DNA of 64,000 bases from Heterobilharzia americana (lineage: Eukaryota; Platyhelminthes; Trematoda; Strigeidida; Schistosomatidae). The notes under the pieces are model-generated. The model searched no databases, was not told the origin of the DNA, and worked only from the letters and a program-made list of their open reading frames with translations. Positions within the stretch are counted from its first letter, which is position 1; the number at the start of each line of letters is the position of its first letter. The DNA lies in contig OX104134.1 in NCBI GenBank assembly GCA_944470555.2, positions 99,628,701-99,692,700 of the forward strand, in the 5' to 3' direction. Both the position numbers and the translations under genes were made by a program. Positions 22,041 to 35,355 of the stretch are shown in pieces.

Positions 22041-22884
22041 TTAGTTGACTAGAAGTTATGTAGTTGGTTGATTAGTTTATGAGCTAAATAACTAATTAAC
22101 GAAAAAGCCACATAATTAGTTGATCAATTTGTGATTCGAGTAGTCAGTTACCTAGGTCCTTAGTTAAGCAGTCAGCTACTTATTCAGTTCGCTAATTATT
22201 AAGTTAGTTAATTATTGAGTTAGTTGAATAATGAGAAAGTTAAAAGTTAATCAAACGAATAGTTAAGTAGATGTTTGATTAGCTGTTTAGTTTTCCAGAC
22301 AAAAAAATTATTCGTTAATCAGTTGCCTAATAAAAATCTAAGTTACTTAATGACTTGGAAAAATTGTTACTTAAACAGAGAGTTGGTTAGATAACTACAT
22401 AGTTGGTGAAACAAGTAATTAAAGAATATGTGGTTAGTAAAGTAGTTTTTTAGTCAAATAGTAATTTATTATACAAGTTTCAACGTAATTACGGCATGTG
22501 TAGAAAATCAAAAACAAGGTTTTTCTGAACGCTTCACTGTGTAGTCATAGCTCCTTCAACAGAATAGTAAGTTAGTAAGTCAAAGAGCCATTAGTTAAGT
22601 GGTTACTTAATTAAGCAGTCACTTAGCTAAATAGAGAGTCAGTTAAGTAATCAGCTGTCTCCGGCGTAAAACTGGTAAATAGTGGGACAGTTAAACAGTC
22701 AGCCAGTTAAATAGTTAGTTGGTTAGCTAAATAGATATAAGTCTAATAATCATTTAGTTGACAAATCAGTCAAATAGTTAGCCAGTCACTTGAACAGTCA
22801 GTAGGTCGAGTACTAACATTCCTATTCGGTTAGTTATTCAAGCAAGTGAACTGTTAGATATCTTAATCATGAAAAGTGGTTAGG

Positions 22885-23045
22885 AGTGGAGACTACCACA
22901 CGCGTTTTGTGCGATTTTAGATTCCTCAGTTGCATATACCTACCTCCCAATGAGCGATGTTGTTCCCACCAAGACTCTAACTCAGGACCGATCACCTCAA
23001 ACATCAGACAGTCGTGCACTAAACCACCGAGTCAGGACGCAAATT
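22885..23045 (-). mobile_element. Smalpha-like SINE remnant (copy 1)
   Basis: The minus strand starts with a tRNA-like GACTCGGTGGTTTAGTGC and GAGTTAGAGTC (B-box-like). It continues to CTGAGGAATC, AAAATCGCACAAAACGCG, the hammerhead layout with mutations. It marks the right edge of the 4-bp array. Confidence 0.6.
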
Positions 23046-24830
23046 TCATGTGCGTAGAGTATACCTTTAATGCCATGTGTATTATATCACTCTTCCAATG
23101 AATAAATTACTCTATGCATTCTGACCATTGAAATGTGATTGTACATCCACAGAGGATGGCATTTCTGAAAACAAACTGGTTCACTGAAACTTACATTCTT
23201 TTGTGAGCCATTCGATGTAGTCGGTGGTAGCATTTTGCAAGATTCGAGCTTTCACACTTGGCATTAACACCATAAAGACACACTTACCTGTTTGATCTGA
23301 GTTCGAATTACATTCCACCTGTTGTATTTACACCGGCCAACACGTGTGGATCAGCAAGGCAAGGAGCGGGAGGAATAGGTGAAGATATCTTTAGACTTTG
23401 GTTCTCATCGCCGGAGCCAGCTATCTGTCTGAAACTAACCTCGTGGTTGACAACACGAATTCATGACTCCTGTCTTTCAGCTCACACTGACCTCAACAAA
23501 TAACACCGTTACTCTGTTGAAGAGTCTTCTGACAGTTGTTTGGTCACTCTCTTTGAGATTATCCAGTTTACGAAAGTCATTTTCAATGTCCAAAATCACT
23601 GAGTTGTCTGTTCTCCTCGAACCCGAGTCTATCGTGTAGTTCATTCTACTCTTATCTGTTTCAGAAACAGAGACCTGCAGCTTCGTTCCCAGCCAGTGGA
23701 AATCACCTTGGCTACATCGACACACCATCAATGGACAGGATTTCGGGACACGTGAGAGATGTTCTAATAAGGTCAACTCTGACTGAGTAACGCTCAGATG
23801 AGAAACCGAATGCCATCGTACTTGAGGTGGAGAAGAAGTACAATTACTGCGTGGCCGTCGAGTAGACTGTCAACCATATAATCAGCTTCGTGTCACATGG
23901 CTCCCACCAAATACATTCAACTACTATCCACTTTTGGAGACGGAGTGGTGCCGCAGAGGAGTCAGTCAACATTGCACATCACATTTGCGAATGCATAAAA
24001 CTTCCTCCTACATTGGAGCCGATACATTCTGATGTCGGTGTTGTGCCAACGGGTGACTGATCTCAACGCTTCGTGTGGAACAGATATCGCTCATCAGATC
24101 AATACCCAATGAAACAGATAAGTTCAACTACAAGCCAGCAACATCGCAAGTCGCGTGACTACACTATGTGATGTTTGCATACAAAGTACACACAACCACA
24201 ATTCTACACATTCCCGTTAAGGATGCCAGCGTGCAGTATCCACTTGACGCTCCAGTGGAAATTCACATGGTCGTACAAATCTCAACCAATCCCTGATAGT
24301 TGGACGGGCAATCACACAGCGGACTGAGTAAATTTACCACCTACTTACTGCAAACAGTGATGGCACCAAAGGAATCTGAACGTCAACAGTTTCAGTTCAC
24401 TCACCCGCACATTTGATGATGTTTCACTCACTATGTGGAGATGAGAGAATTTGTCAATGACGGATGATTCATCACTGTCTTACTTCAGCAAATTATTGAT
24501 CATCCTACATTCAGACCGATTGAGTCAGTGTTGCTAGATTAATTCAACTAATGGATGACGAAATCCTCACGCTGCAGCACACACAAATATATACATGAAT
24601 TGGCTACGTGACTTCTCAGGTGAATGCAATGAGTCTTATTGAAATGATAGTGGTCAAACGCACAAAGTTGTGGGACATCGTCATCTGAACGACATTGCGT
24701 TTCAAGTGTGCAATGCCTTATTGCCTAATGATAGAGAAACAAGCTATACAACTCTGCTTCTACGGACGCATAGTCAGTCATTAGGTCATTCAGTCAGTCA
24801 GACAGGCAGGGAAATCAACAGGGAACCAGC
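23046..24830. other. Unrecognised sequence, possibly a decayed element (copy 1)
   Basis: More GC-rich than its neighbours, with no complete gene. The plus strand has coding-like but broken stretches, for example FAYKVHTTTI followed by a stretch ending PVEIHMVVQI near 24170-24280, and NDIAFQVCNALLPNDRETS near 24690-24745. These do not match any family I can name. In the undisturbed locus it continues into 37142 and the palindrome. Confidence 0.45.
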
Positions 24831-26361
24831 AGACGTTTCCTGGTCCGATATGTATGGTGAGAGCCACGTCTTCGTAGCAAAAATTGTATCTGCATGCAGG
24901 CGAAAGCACACTGGTCTTAGATCAAAAAGTTTGCTTATGAGGGTCATGCTACCGTGGAAGACTGTCAAGAAGCCAGGTTCTGGTCTTGTTCCGATGAGAT
25001 GACTTGTGTGGCGGTTATTGTGCTGCTGTTTCAGATGCTGGTGGCCAGTCCCTAATGTGCTGATAGGCCTCCAATTTTTGTTCTTCCTGGGACTCTGGTG
25101 TTGATGCAGCGGAAGTGTTTATCACTATATCCTCACGAATTAGTTCAATAGACAGCTTTTTGTGACTAACACTGTCCATGCTGCTTTTGGAGGCTGACTT
25201 CTGTCTTCCAGTCTTGTGAACTGTGGCTTGCCTTCTCAGCATCGTATGGCGCCTCAAATTTCATCCTTTGCATGATCGAATGCCCTACAGGCATCTACGG
25301 GTGATGCTTTAAATTTGAGACGTATGGCCAGAAACCGTAGTAGGTCATGATGGCTTGTTCATGCCACTGGTAAGCCACCTTTCTAACCCCACTTTTACAG
25401 CCAGCCATCTCCACTGCTCGCCATCATGAAGGTAATGATCTTTTTCTATGGACCCTCTCGTCGGTTCAGTCATTCTATCCACTACCGTGATCCAGCCCTG
25501 CAGAGAGCACTAAGAGTGGACCACTTTTCTGGGGACCCACGGTTTATCTGGCTTCGCCGTCACATATCGGGGGCCCACGGCGTCTGGTCGGAGTGACGGT
25601 GATAGTATGTCCTGCGGCTGTCTCGCTGTTAGGGATGACACGCAAGAGGGTGATGGCTTATCTCGAGGTTTTCTACTTCCTTGGGTAAGCCAGCGTAAGC
25701 TTACTGTGCTGGGTTCTATTTCCCGCTCTTTCCAGTTACCATCCCGCTTCTTCTTGTTTGAATGCTCTTTTTTCTAAGAGTACGTCTGCTGATGTGAGGG
25801 TACTAAACAAGATGATGGGGTAAATTCTCTTGCCCGATGAGTGCAGGGTAGTGAGTTTGGCAGTCGCTTACACGGGCGCTTCTCACAAAGCATTGATGCG
25901 CCACGTAAGTTTAACAGTGACGGCGCACCAATCTTGGACTAATTTTATACACAGTCTTCTCGAGCTTCTGACAACCATGAGTTGGAGTCTCCAGAGGTTT
26001 GCGCCGGGTTTATGACTACACGGCCTACTTTTCATGAGTTGGAAACAAATAACGTGTTTCCGCATACTTGTTTGTCGACATCCATGATCTCTCTGACCTT
26101 CGCTTTTCACCAACAGGATTTTAGGAAACGTAATACGTCACCCCGACCACAGGTTGCGGTAAATGCCGCCTGGCGTGACAGTGATTTCGCGCTTAGCTCC
26201 TCTGCACAGACTGGTTTCTGTTCATCTACCAACCTCATTCTGCGGGTTATGGCCTGTGACCTGGTCTTCTGTACCACTGTAATTGATTTGTCCAAGATAT
26301 GTAGACAATATAAAGGACAAATAGAATACAGTGTCTGCAAGATAGCTTACTGCCTGAAACC
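24831..26361 (-). mobile_element. CR1-like element, 5' part (copy 2)
   Basis: Duplicate of 12519-14050: endonuclease start and probable ORF1 debris only. The RT half is missing because the duplication border cuts the element. An open frame at 24670-25002 crosses the join and is a chimera, not a gene. Confidence 0.75.
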
Positions 26362-27196
26362 TTATACTCGGTCTTTATCACTTGATTAGCAACCTAACCG
26401 AAGACTCTAACTATGCGTGTATAAACCGAAAACGTCATTTCTCGGTTAGCGTTTGGAGAAGACAGTCAAAGACCATAGAATTCTCACAGTCCAGATGGCT
26501 ATGAAGCACCAGCAGGAAGTATTTTCTAGTTAGGATGATGGTTACTTTACTGTGGGTAACAATTTTTACGTTCAGTAGGTCAACTGCTTTTTATTCACTG
26601 TTGGGATATAGGTGGAAGCCGTTTTTTGGTGATGAACACTATAGTATTGACCTATTGTTTGAAGACACACAAAGCAAGACGTTATTCAAAGTACTAGGGA
26701 AGTACGCAATAGCAAAACGACCATTTTTGAATTGGCGTTCATTGTTGAGGTTGCGTTCTTCGATCGCAGAAGTAGTGAACGTAGGGTTACTTCACTGCAA
26801 TCTGAATGTCTTAGGTACATAGCCTTCGATCCTTCTACTGAAACAAACAGGAGAGACGAATAATAACAACCACTTTTCTCAGGATGGTCAGAAGATGGCA
26901 TGTACCTTGAATCTATCTCGTCATTCTTGTTGATCTGAAGATGGATTTTCAACCTAAACTTAAAATCAGATGCCATATATACTTTTTGAGTAAAAGAATC
27001 TCACAGTCCACATATTCCACCTGGTGTTGTCAGTCCAAACGACTTCGTCAATTTTTTCACTTCTAGCCTTTGATACACAATCCCCTGTTGACCACTTTAG
27101 GTTCCAACTATGAAGTTGTATGTGCTGGTTAACAGAGTTATGACTGATAAGACATAGTGTCATCAAATCCTCCTACTATGACTGTACTATACAGAG

Positions 27197-27443
27197 TTAA
27201 GCTTCTGAGATAATCCAGGAACTGCGTTTAGATGCACCATTATCCAAAAGCATGCGTGACAGCATTACGCTGGATTCTCTTCCTAAGACAAATAACTTAT
27301 CAGAGCGTGACAGCAAGACTGCTAACCTACTCTTCAGACTGATAGGGACATGTATGGCATTGACTTTTTCCAGAAGTTCTGATACTAACCTTATTTCCAA
27401 ATTTTCGAAGCCTACAACAATGCCTTGGAGCTCCGTATACTTA
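27197..27443 (-). CDS. Exon-like open stretch, unidentified (copy 2)
   Basis: Unchanged duplicate of 14886-15132, with the same possible acceptor and stop. Function unknown. Confidence 0.3.
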
Positions 27444-27711
27444 CTGCTCCAAGTATACATCCATCTGTATCAATGTGCAACTGATTTTATTACGTAGGAG
27501 TTGCAGCTGACCCAGTAGCCTGCTCAATAAAGCGTTTAGTCTGATCCCTTTTTTAGTGCATATCTACCAGCCTTTTTCTGATGGGGATAAATACTTGATT
27601 CAGTGGCAGTTACATGAATCGCATGTTAGTTTTACAGTCTCCGCAACTTTATTCTTTTGCAGTGGTATCCCTGGAAAACGGAAAGGAAACGACATCACTC
27701 AAAATATTTAC

Positions 27712-27882
27712 CGTCCATCGTATACACGAAGATTTGGATTCTTGTGCATCACAAACTTTAAGAGCAGGTACTTTCATCCAAAATGACTTGTCCCCGTTGC
27801 TTGCATCACTATCATTATCACTCAGTGAATGTAGTGAAGAGAATTGATGCATTTGAATGATAAATTCCCAAAAGCACCCACC
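27712..27882 (-). CDS. Exon-like open stretch, unidentified (copy 2)
   Basis: Unchanged duplicate of 15401-15571, including the possible acceptor and GTAAAT donor. Function unknown. Confidence 0.3.
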
Positions 27883-28750
27883 CTTCACGAAAAAAGCATA
27901 TAAGATCGCTAACTAATAATGATCCTCGCTAGTGGCAGTAATCTGGAGATTCAATCTCTCTTTAAAATTATCAACTCAGGATCCATGGAGGTTCACAACT
28001 GTTTTCGAGAAAAGTATATTTGTTTTTGGGAGGCAGAAAAGGATCAGGTGAGTCTAACATATATTGGCATTCGAGACAAGAAACGCTTAAACGAAACCAC
28101 ATTGTGATAGGACACTGGAAAAAGACGTAATTGATTCATTATTTCTTAGCAGGATCGATTGGGAAGCCCTTCAAAAGTCCCGAATCTCACGTTCTGGATC
28201 TGCCGTAGTGTGTAACCTAAACTACTTGTCAGCTACATAACCAAAGTATGAGAACCGTTCTTAAATTCTACTCTCCAAATGGCGCCTCATTTACACTGGG
28301 TATGAGACTCAAAGCATGCCAAACTCAGGGCTCTGGAAAAACATTTTCATTCATTGCAAGGTATAAAGAACGCTAGCAATTACTACCCTTCAGTTTGACG
28401 CTCTAAAGCTATAATTGTGATGCTTAAGTCCTTGTGTTCATCTGCATTTGACAGCAGCAGGTTGGGGATCACTCAACCCTTCTCGTATGACCATACTTTT
28501 GGTAGTATTAGTTTCCAGACACCATAGTAATAACGATAAGCTTACTCTTGCAAATACAAGTACACGCCGGTTACAGGCGTGACTGCGTACTCATACCATT
28601 TTGATAATTCTGGCTGGTACAGCTTGTATGGTAAGTAAACACGTTATGGTCAAATTATGAATTTAACATAGGAGAAGACGGTTTACGGACATCAGTGAAC
28701 CGAAATTAGAGCACAGATTGTCTCCCTACACACACAAATTCAGGAGTGAA

Positions 28751-29081
28751 TGCAATGCAGTTTTCATGTGAACTAGAAAGCGATGAAGGGCAGTTAGAAA
28801 TGTTGAGTCGTGTAAAAAAGCAAAACCAAGATGGATGCATTGGTATTGCTGTCTATTGAAAACCTTCACAGCGAAATCAGTACTTGGACTTCAAATCATT
28901 TCGCCAAAATTCAGTTAAAGTAGGCTTAGTAAAATGTCTAAATAACAGAGGGAGGATAATTACTAGTAAAAGAGATCTCAGACCAGAAATCAGACACATC
29001 AAAGATATCTTACTCGTCAATAATTACTCTCCTAAATTGATCAAAAATTCATCAGTAATTGTAAGGAACAGGTTAATAGTA
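28751..29081 (+). mobile_element. Penelope-like element, RT C-terminal fragment (copy 2)
   Basis: Duplicate of 16440-16770, keeping the same in-frame stop in the VYRKP-like block. Confidence 0.65.
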
Positions 29082-31695
29082 ATGATAACGATACTGTGAG
29101 GGGATAATTGCAAACCTCTACGGTGTTTCATACCACATAAGGAAGATTTTCTGGGTTAGAAGATCTCAATGATCCATGAGAGGCAAGACAATACAGATAA
29201 CCAAATTCTCTGCAGACTACGGGTGAAATATACGAGTTAAAGTAGTCGACCAGGATCAATTATGCCGTTCGGATCCAAAAACCTAGTCAAATCAAGACTG
29301 ATAGATGCTAGCAAGGTAAAAGATCTGGTGGAGAATGTTCTGTTATAGCTAGCTATACATACGGTTGCACACAATCACACAACATGACGGATCAAAGTGA
29401 GAATCCTTAAAACTAGCTCAGTGGGACTGAGGAAGAGATATATAACTGAATCTTTGTTAATCGGATCAACACCAAATACTTACAATAGGAGTGATTCTGC
29501 ACCTGTCTCAGATATATGAAAAGTCCCAATACTCGTGTCACAAAGAATGTGAGGGAATTGGGAGTACATAAACCACATTTCAAAGTAGTGAAGTCAGCCT
29601 GATATAGCTGTGGACAATAGTTGTATGCGAAACATAATTTAGTAAGTAATACTGTTTCACTGTGAGGTACATTTAATAAATCAAATAACATGGAAATGAA
29701 TTGATCATTGTGACAATCTGAGGCTTACAAGTCCTCTGCATGTTAGCAAAAAACTGCATTACCAAATTAAATACGGCAAAATGAATAAACTGGATAAACT
29801 GGAAGGTTAAAGAATGCATCAGTTCGGTGTTTCCAAGTAATTGTTGTCTGCATGATAAAAAAGTCTTCATCAATCCAAATTCTTGTCGCCCTATTGATAA
29901 CTGACTGGAAGATGATGCTCAGAAATCGTTACAGTAATTATACAACAGGTGAGCGTGAATGTGCTGCACTTCAGTGAACCGCTAGATGTGCAGTTGACAT
30001 CAAGATTGTGTATCTGAGATGATACAGTTGGCTAGTCTGTCCCTACTGTGGTATTGCTTCTGTTGTTGAAAACTATTTTTTATGCTTTTCTATTCTCTGT
30101 TTCATTTCATGCGTTTTACCAACTTGCGGGATTTTATTGATCATTTTCTCCTTGGTGTTGCAAATCTTTCAAATAATTTTAGATTTTTGTTTCTTCCAGG
30201 TAAGATTTAATCATGAATTTTCTTTATACCTAATGTCTTCTATTCGGTTCCTCATTGACTTTTTTCTTGCCTCTGGAATATTCTACAAGTCTGCCCACGT
30301 TAACAAATACAGCATCATTTGTTTTTATGACAGTGGTATCCCATTTCTGCTGATTTTACTCAAGTCACGTCGATGTTACAATGTCTGCGATGAAAATCCC
30401 TCCTGCCAGGTTGAATAAACTAGGTGGGAAACTTTTTATATTCTGTTTATCAAATTTACTTCAGGTTGGAAGCAGCTGATGAATTATGCGGAAACAATTT
30501 ACTTGCCAAGTAACAAGTTAATTGTGCTCTGAAAGAAACCCTACGCCTAAACAAAACATTTACTTTGTGCAGGCGAAACAATATGAATTATTTTACTCAC
30601 AGTCTTCTGTTATATTTTAGCATAAAATCAGAAAGAATCGATACCTTATCTCTATTCCTTTCAAATGTTAACAGGACATATACAAGAGGTTATAAGAAAC
30701 AATGCGATGTCACACCTATACGAACGAATTGTGACTTGATATGATCTCCCCTACTTTCTGGCAGCTTCGGACCTCCATTTGTTCTTGACAAGAATACCGA
30801 AAGCAGTGTAAGTGCGATCCAAAATACCTACAAGGAAGAAACAGATTCAATTATAGAAAACTAAATGAAGTAACTGACTAATATAGTGACAGTTAATACA
30901 CTTAAAAATCTAGAGAGATTGAACGACATCAGGAAGACCTCTATTCACTGAAACCTGGTATGCTTCCAGTAAAATTATAATGTGCGTTTAAATTCACCCA
31001 CAACATAAGAGTTCTCACCCATTTCATCGTTAGCACACAGTTTGTGCATCACAGAAAATCACTAACTTTTATGCTTTCAAGGTGTTTTGTATTTGACAAT
31101 GATGAATGTCTGTTGTTCACGATGCGGTGTGCCAATCAAAACTCTGTAGTCGAACTTTATCTTTTTCAGAACCATATAGAAGTTTCGTAACACCCTTAAA
31201 TGGTGACATCAACAATTGAAAGTTCTACCGTATCAATGAGATATACAAAAACACCTGATTATTTGGGGGATGATAGCGAAATTTATCGGTGTTAACAATC
31301 AAAAATTCATTTGTCTCAATGCCACTATCAGTCATCTCATTGGGTTACCTGAAATATATCTACTTCCCTTCAATGATAGTCGACTCTTCAAACCGTCTAA
31401 TACAGGACCCTCTTACAGGCTACCTCAGGAGTTGACGAATTACCGTGCCCAGGATTCCATACCAGGTTACCTTTGATTAATAAGAAAATAAAATCTAAAA
31501 ATTACCTGGTTTGTCCTGCCCTGGATGATGAAGAGTTTTCAATGACTAATGAAAGTCACCAGGGCGTGTTTATTTGACATTGATAATGGTCAGCTTATCT
31601 ACTATAAGCGTGGGAAGTGGGAAAATTCAATTCATAATCAGAAGTCTGCATGCATGAAAGATGAGGCTTTGACATTTGAAGCGATGGGTTAGAGC
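29082..31695. other. AT-rich DNA, no complete gene (copy 2)
   Basis: Duplicate of 16771-19384. Possible terminal exon on the minus strand at 30751-30827. Confidence 0.45.
30751..30827 (-). CDS. Possible last coding exon of an unidentified gene (copy 2)
   Basis: Duplicate of 18440-18516 with the same acceptor and stop. Not recognised. Confidence 0.3.
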
Positions 31696-31811
31696 TCGAG
31701 TCTTAGAGGGAATAAAGTCACCCACTAGGGTGCAAATTCATCCAACTGACGAATCAGAAATAGGACGAAATGGGCGTCCGTAACTCCATTGCTAGTAGTC
31801 AAGATGAATAC
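31696..31811 (+). mobile_element. Smalpha-like SINE with hammerhead core (copy 2)
   Basis: Duplicate of 19385-19500, with CTGACGA, CGAAA and GTC retained. Confidence 0.65.
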
Positions 31812-32110
31812 AACTAGTCGGTTAGATAATAAGACGTTAAAGCAGTTGGTTCACCAGACACGTATTCCTTTGGTTACTCAAATATCCAGTTACTTAAATT
31901 GTCGGTCAAGTTGTTGTTTAGTTAAATGGTTGGTCAATTTCATGGTAAGCTATTTAAGTAGTTAGTTAGCTGAAGAAGTAATCAAGTAAATATTTAGTTG
32001 GGAGTTATTTTCTTTGTTAAAGCGTTGAGAAAACAATCTCTTAAATGTTTACATGGATATTTAGTCTTGTAGTTTTGAGATGAATGGGGACTTTTAATTT
32101 AGAGGTAGTG

Positions 32111-32296
32111 TTCATCACGGACTGACATCAGTTGGGGAGCCACTGAAAACCTGCAGGGATTGGATAACTGTTTCGTCCTAGTATGGGACTCTTCGGCAGT
32201 ACGCACCCACGCCCCGGCTAGGGATCCGACTCAGAATCTTCAAGTTTCACGGCGAACGCGTTAACCACTTAGTCACTGGGCCTGTCTTCATTGGTT
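32111..32296 (-). mobile_element. Smalpha-like SINE (copy 2)
   Basis: Duplicate of 19800-19985. Confidence 0.65.
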
Positions 32297-32995
32297 CACA
32301 GTTTCCGACTTCTGTCATACATCACTGTATAGTGCTCGTTAGTAACATGCTTCCGGATAGATATCATAAAGTTCTACTGAGGAGTCTTGACCTATGGGGT
32401 CAACCAGTCAGAAGGGAAGCGGATGCCAAGTGAAGACCTTGGGTGATAGTCATGATATATTTGATCTACTAAACAAATAGTTGGTCAGTCGGTTAGTCAG
32501 CTAAGTATTTAAATATTCGCTAATCCAAACATTAACCTAGGTAATAGGTTATTGAAGTTGTCGAATGTTTGGTTCAATAAACAATCACTTAGCAAGTTTT
32601 TTAACTGAGCAGTTAGTTAGTTAAGTAGTTAGTTGGTCAAATTATTAACTCTGTTGTCAACTGTTGAGCCAGTTAAATAGCTAGTCAGCTTTTTGAATTT
32701 TTTTAGGCATTTACACAGTTGTCCAGTTACCGATCCAGATATATAAGTAGTTGGTGAGCGAAATAACGAGTTAGTTAGACGTTCAGTTAGTTAGGTAAAT
32801 GTTAGGTTAGTTCATTATTTGACTGGATGGAATAACTTAGTTAGTTATGTAGTCAGTTAATCAAATAGTTACTTAAATAAATAGTCGGTTAATAAAGTAG
32901 TTGATTAACTAAAGTTACCAGTTGATTAGTTGTAAATATTTAGTGAGTTAAACACTTAGTCAACTAAGTGGTCAGTTAGTTAAATATTTAGATGT

Positions 32996-33126
32996 ATAAC
33001 TGTCTCGTCCTATTATCGGACTGTTCAGTAGCACGCACCCATGACCCCTCCAGTGATCAAACCAATGGCCTTCAAGTCCCGTAGCCGGCACGTTACCATT
33101 GAGCCACTAAGTCAGGCGCTGCCAGG
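32996..33126 (-). mobile_element. Smalpha-like SINE remnant (copy 2)
   Basis: Duplicate of 20685-20815, with GAGA in place of GAAA. Confidence 0.6.
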
Positions 33127-33690
33127 TTCCCAATGTTCTTTCAACTAATGTCAGTGATTGATGAATTCCAATCAGAAATCAACTGATAAATTTGCACAAA
33201 CCTCTAGATTAAATTAGATATACAATCAGTTTTCTCAACAATGAGTTAGTGATGTTGTTAGCTATTTAATTAAATACACAATTAATTTAACACTTATTTA
33301 GCTTATGAGCTTCTTAGTCAAATATTTAATCAGTTAGTTTCTTGAATTGCTGCCCAGCTAAGCAATCAATCAAAAATTTGCTCAGGTACATATTTAGTTT
33401 TTCTAAATATGTAGTTTATTAGGTACTTATTTAGTTGAATAGTAAGTCATTTAGTTAGATAGCGAGCCAGTGGAATAATTAAGTAGTAAAAAAGCTAGTT
33501 ATATAGTTATTTAACCAAACAATTAATTACGTAGGAGTCAGTCAAAAGGGCAATCAAATAGTCAGTTAGCTGGTTAAATATTCAATAAATAATATTATTA
33601 GTTAGTTAATTAGTCAGTTAGTCATATAGGGATTTAGTTAAATATTTAGCCGGTTAAGTAATTAGTTATTCAGTTAAACAGATATATTTA

Positions 33691-34350
33691 GCCTCTTTCA
33701 CCTGGGCAGTATCGTTTCCACTACAGGTGGCACAGGCACAGATGAGGATGTCAAAGCGAGGGTCGGAAAGACAGCAAGACAGGCTTTCATTAATCTGAAA
33801 TCAGTGTGGAGATCTACTGAACTCAGGACAGCGAACAACATACGGATTTTCAACGCCAACGTGAAGTCAGTGCTTGTATATGGTTCAGAAACTTGGCGCG
33901 TTATGAAGAGCATGTCCAACAAACTACAAACATACATCAATAGCTGCTGCCTACTCTCATTCGATACTGACACTGAAGACCAGATGGCCAGAATAATGAG
34001 AATAAGCGGCAAGGATGTCACTCTGGCCTGCCAACCAACTAACCAAAAATCCATGGACCAACAATATGCAGAAGACGAAAGTGGAGATGGATTGAACTGG
34101 ACATACACTGAGAAGACCGATTGGGGACGTCACGCATCAGGTCAGGCCCTCAAGTAGAACCAAGATGGGAAGTGACGAGTTGGGCGTCCCGGCTGAAGGT
34201 AACACGGAAGAGATGGTATAAGGAAGAAATGAAAAGGTTGTGCGCAGTTGTGGAGTCAGTTTAAAAAGACTAAAGAGAAGGGAGTGCGATGGAGGCGTGC
34301 TACTGAAACCCTATCTTCCACTAGGAACCCAAAGGACAAATAATAACTGG
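33691..34350 (+). mobile_element. TAA-tailed EN/RT retroelement 3' end (copy 2)
   Basis: Duplicate of 21380-22040. One A is missing near 34062, so the frame changes after QQ and runs to 34157 with a different C-terminus. Confidence 0.85.
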
Positions 34351-35194
34351 TTAGTTGACTAGAAGTTATGTAGTTGGTTGATTAGTTTATGAGCTAAATA
34401 ACTAATTAACGAAAAAGCCACATAATTAGTTGATCAATTTGTGATTCGAGTAGTCAGTTACCTAGGTCCTTAGTTAAGCAGTCAGCTACTTATTCAGTTC
34501 GCTAATTATTAAGTTAGTTAATTATTGAGTTAGTTGAATAATGAGAAAGTTAAAAGTTAATCAAACGAATAGTTAAGTAGATGTTTGATTAGCTGTTTAG
34601 TTTTCCAGACAAAAAAATTATTCGTTAATCAGTTGCCTAATAAAAATCTAAGTTACTTAATGACTTGGAAAAATTGTTACTTAAACAGAGAGTTGGTTAG
34701 ATAACTACATAGTTGGTGAAACAAGTAATTAAAGAATATGTGGTTAGTAAAGTAGTTTTTTAGTCAAATAGTAATTTATTATACAAGTTTCAACGTAATT
34801 ACGGCATGTGTAGAAAATCAAAAACAAGGTTTTTCTGAACGCTTCACTGTGTAGTCATAGCTCCTTCAACAGAATAGTAAGTTAGTAAGTCAAAGAGCCA
34901 TTAGTTAAGTGGTTACTTAATTAAGCAGTCACTTAGCTAAATAGAGAGTCAGTTAAGTAATCAGCTGTCTCCGGCGTAAAACTGGTAAATAGTGGGACAG
35001 TTAAACAGTCAGCCAGTTAAATAGTTAGTTGGTTAGCTAAATAGATATAAGTCTAATAATCATTTAGTTGACAAATCAGTCAAATAGTTAGCCAGTCACT
35101 TGAACAGTCAGTAGGTCGAGTACTAACATTCCTATTCGGTTAGTTATTCAAGCAAGTGAACTGTTAGATATCTTAATCATGAAAAGTGGTTAGG

Positions 35195-35355
35195 AGTGGA
35201 GACTACCACACGCGTTTTGTGCGATTTTAGATTCCTCAGTTGCATATACCTACCTCCCAATGAGCGATGTTGTTCCCACCAAGACTCTAACTCAGGACCG
35301 ATCACCTCAAACATCAGACAGTCGTGCACTAAACCACCGAGTCAGGACGCAAATT
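35195..35355 (-). mobile_element. Smalpha-like SINE remnant (copy 2)
   Basis: Duplicate of 22885-23045. Confidence 0.6.

Larger units (their letters stand above)
19500..22860. repeat. Degenerate 4-bp array (TAGT/AGTT family), copy 1
   Basis: About 2.3 kb of diverged repeats of the type AGTTAGTTAAGTAGTTAGTT, with a basic period of four bases, occupies 19500-19780, 20150-20690, 20930-21375 and 22040-22860. SINEs and a retroelement 3' end separate the blocks. Many units carry one or two substitutions, so the array is old, although the two copies of the whole array are nearly identical. Small reading frames inside are by-products. Confidence 0.85.
12519..24830 (+). repeat. 12.3-kb tandem duplication, copy 1
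   Basis: The segment recurs directly adjacent at 24831-37141 with an offset of 12,311-12,312, dropping to 12,310 after a second indel. Reading both copies I noticed only four differences: a GGGG/GGG length change (12629), A/G at 14609 against 26920, an A-run change (21752), and C/T at 23693 against 36003. The join shares a 3-base GCA between the two parental edges. Confidence 0.95.
26362..28750. other. AT-rich DNA with exon-like stretches (copy 2)
   Basis: Duplicate of 14051-16439 with one A/G difference at 26920. The exon-like minus-strand stretches lie at 27197-27443 and 27712-27882. Confidence 0.5.
31811..35170. repeat. Degenerate 4-bp array (copy 2)
   Basis: Duplicate of 19500-22860 with the same insertions in the same order. 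Confidence 0.85.
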
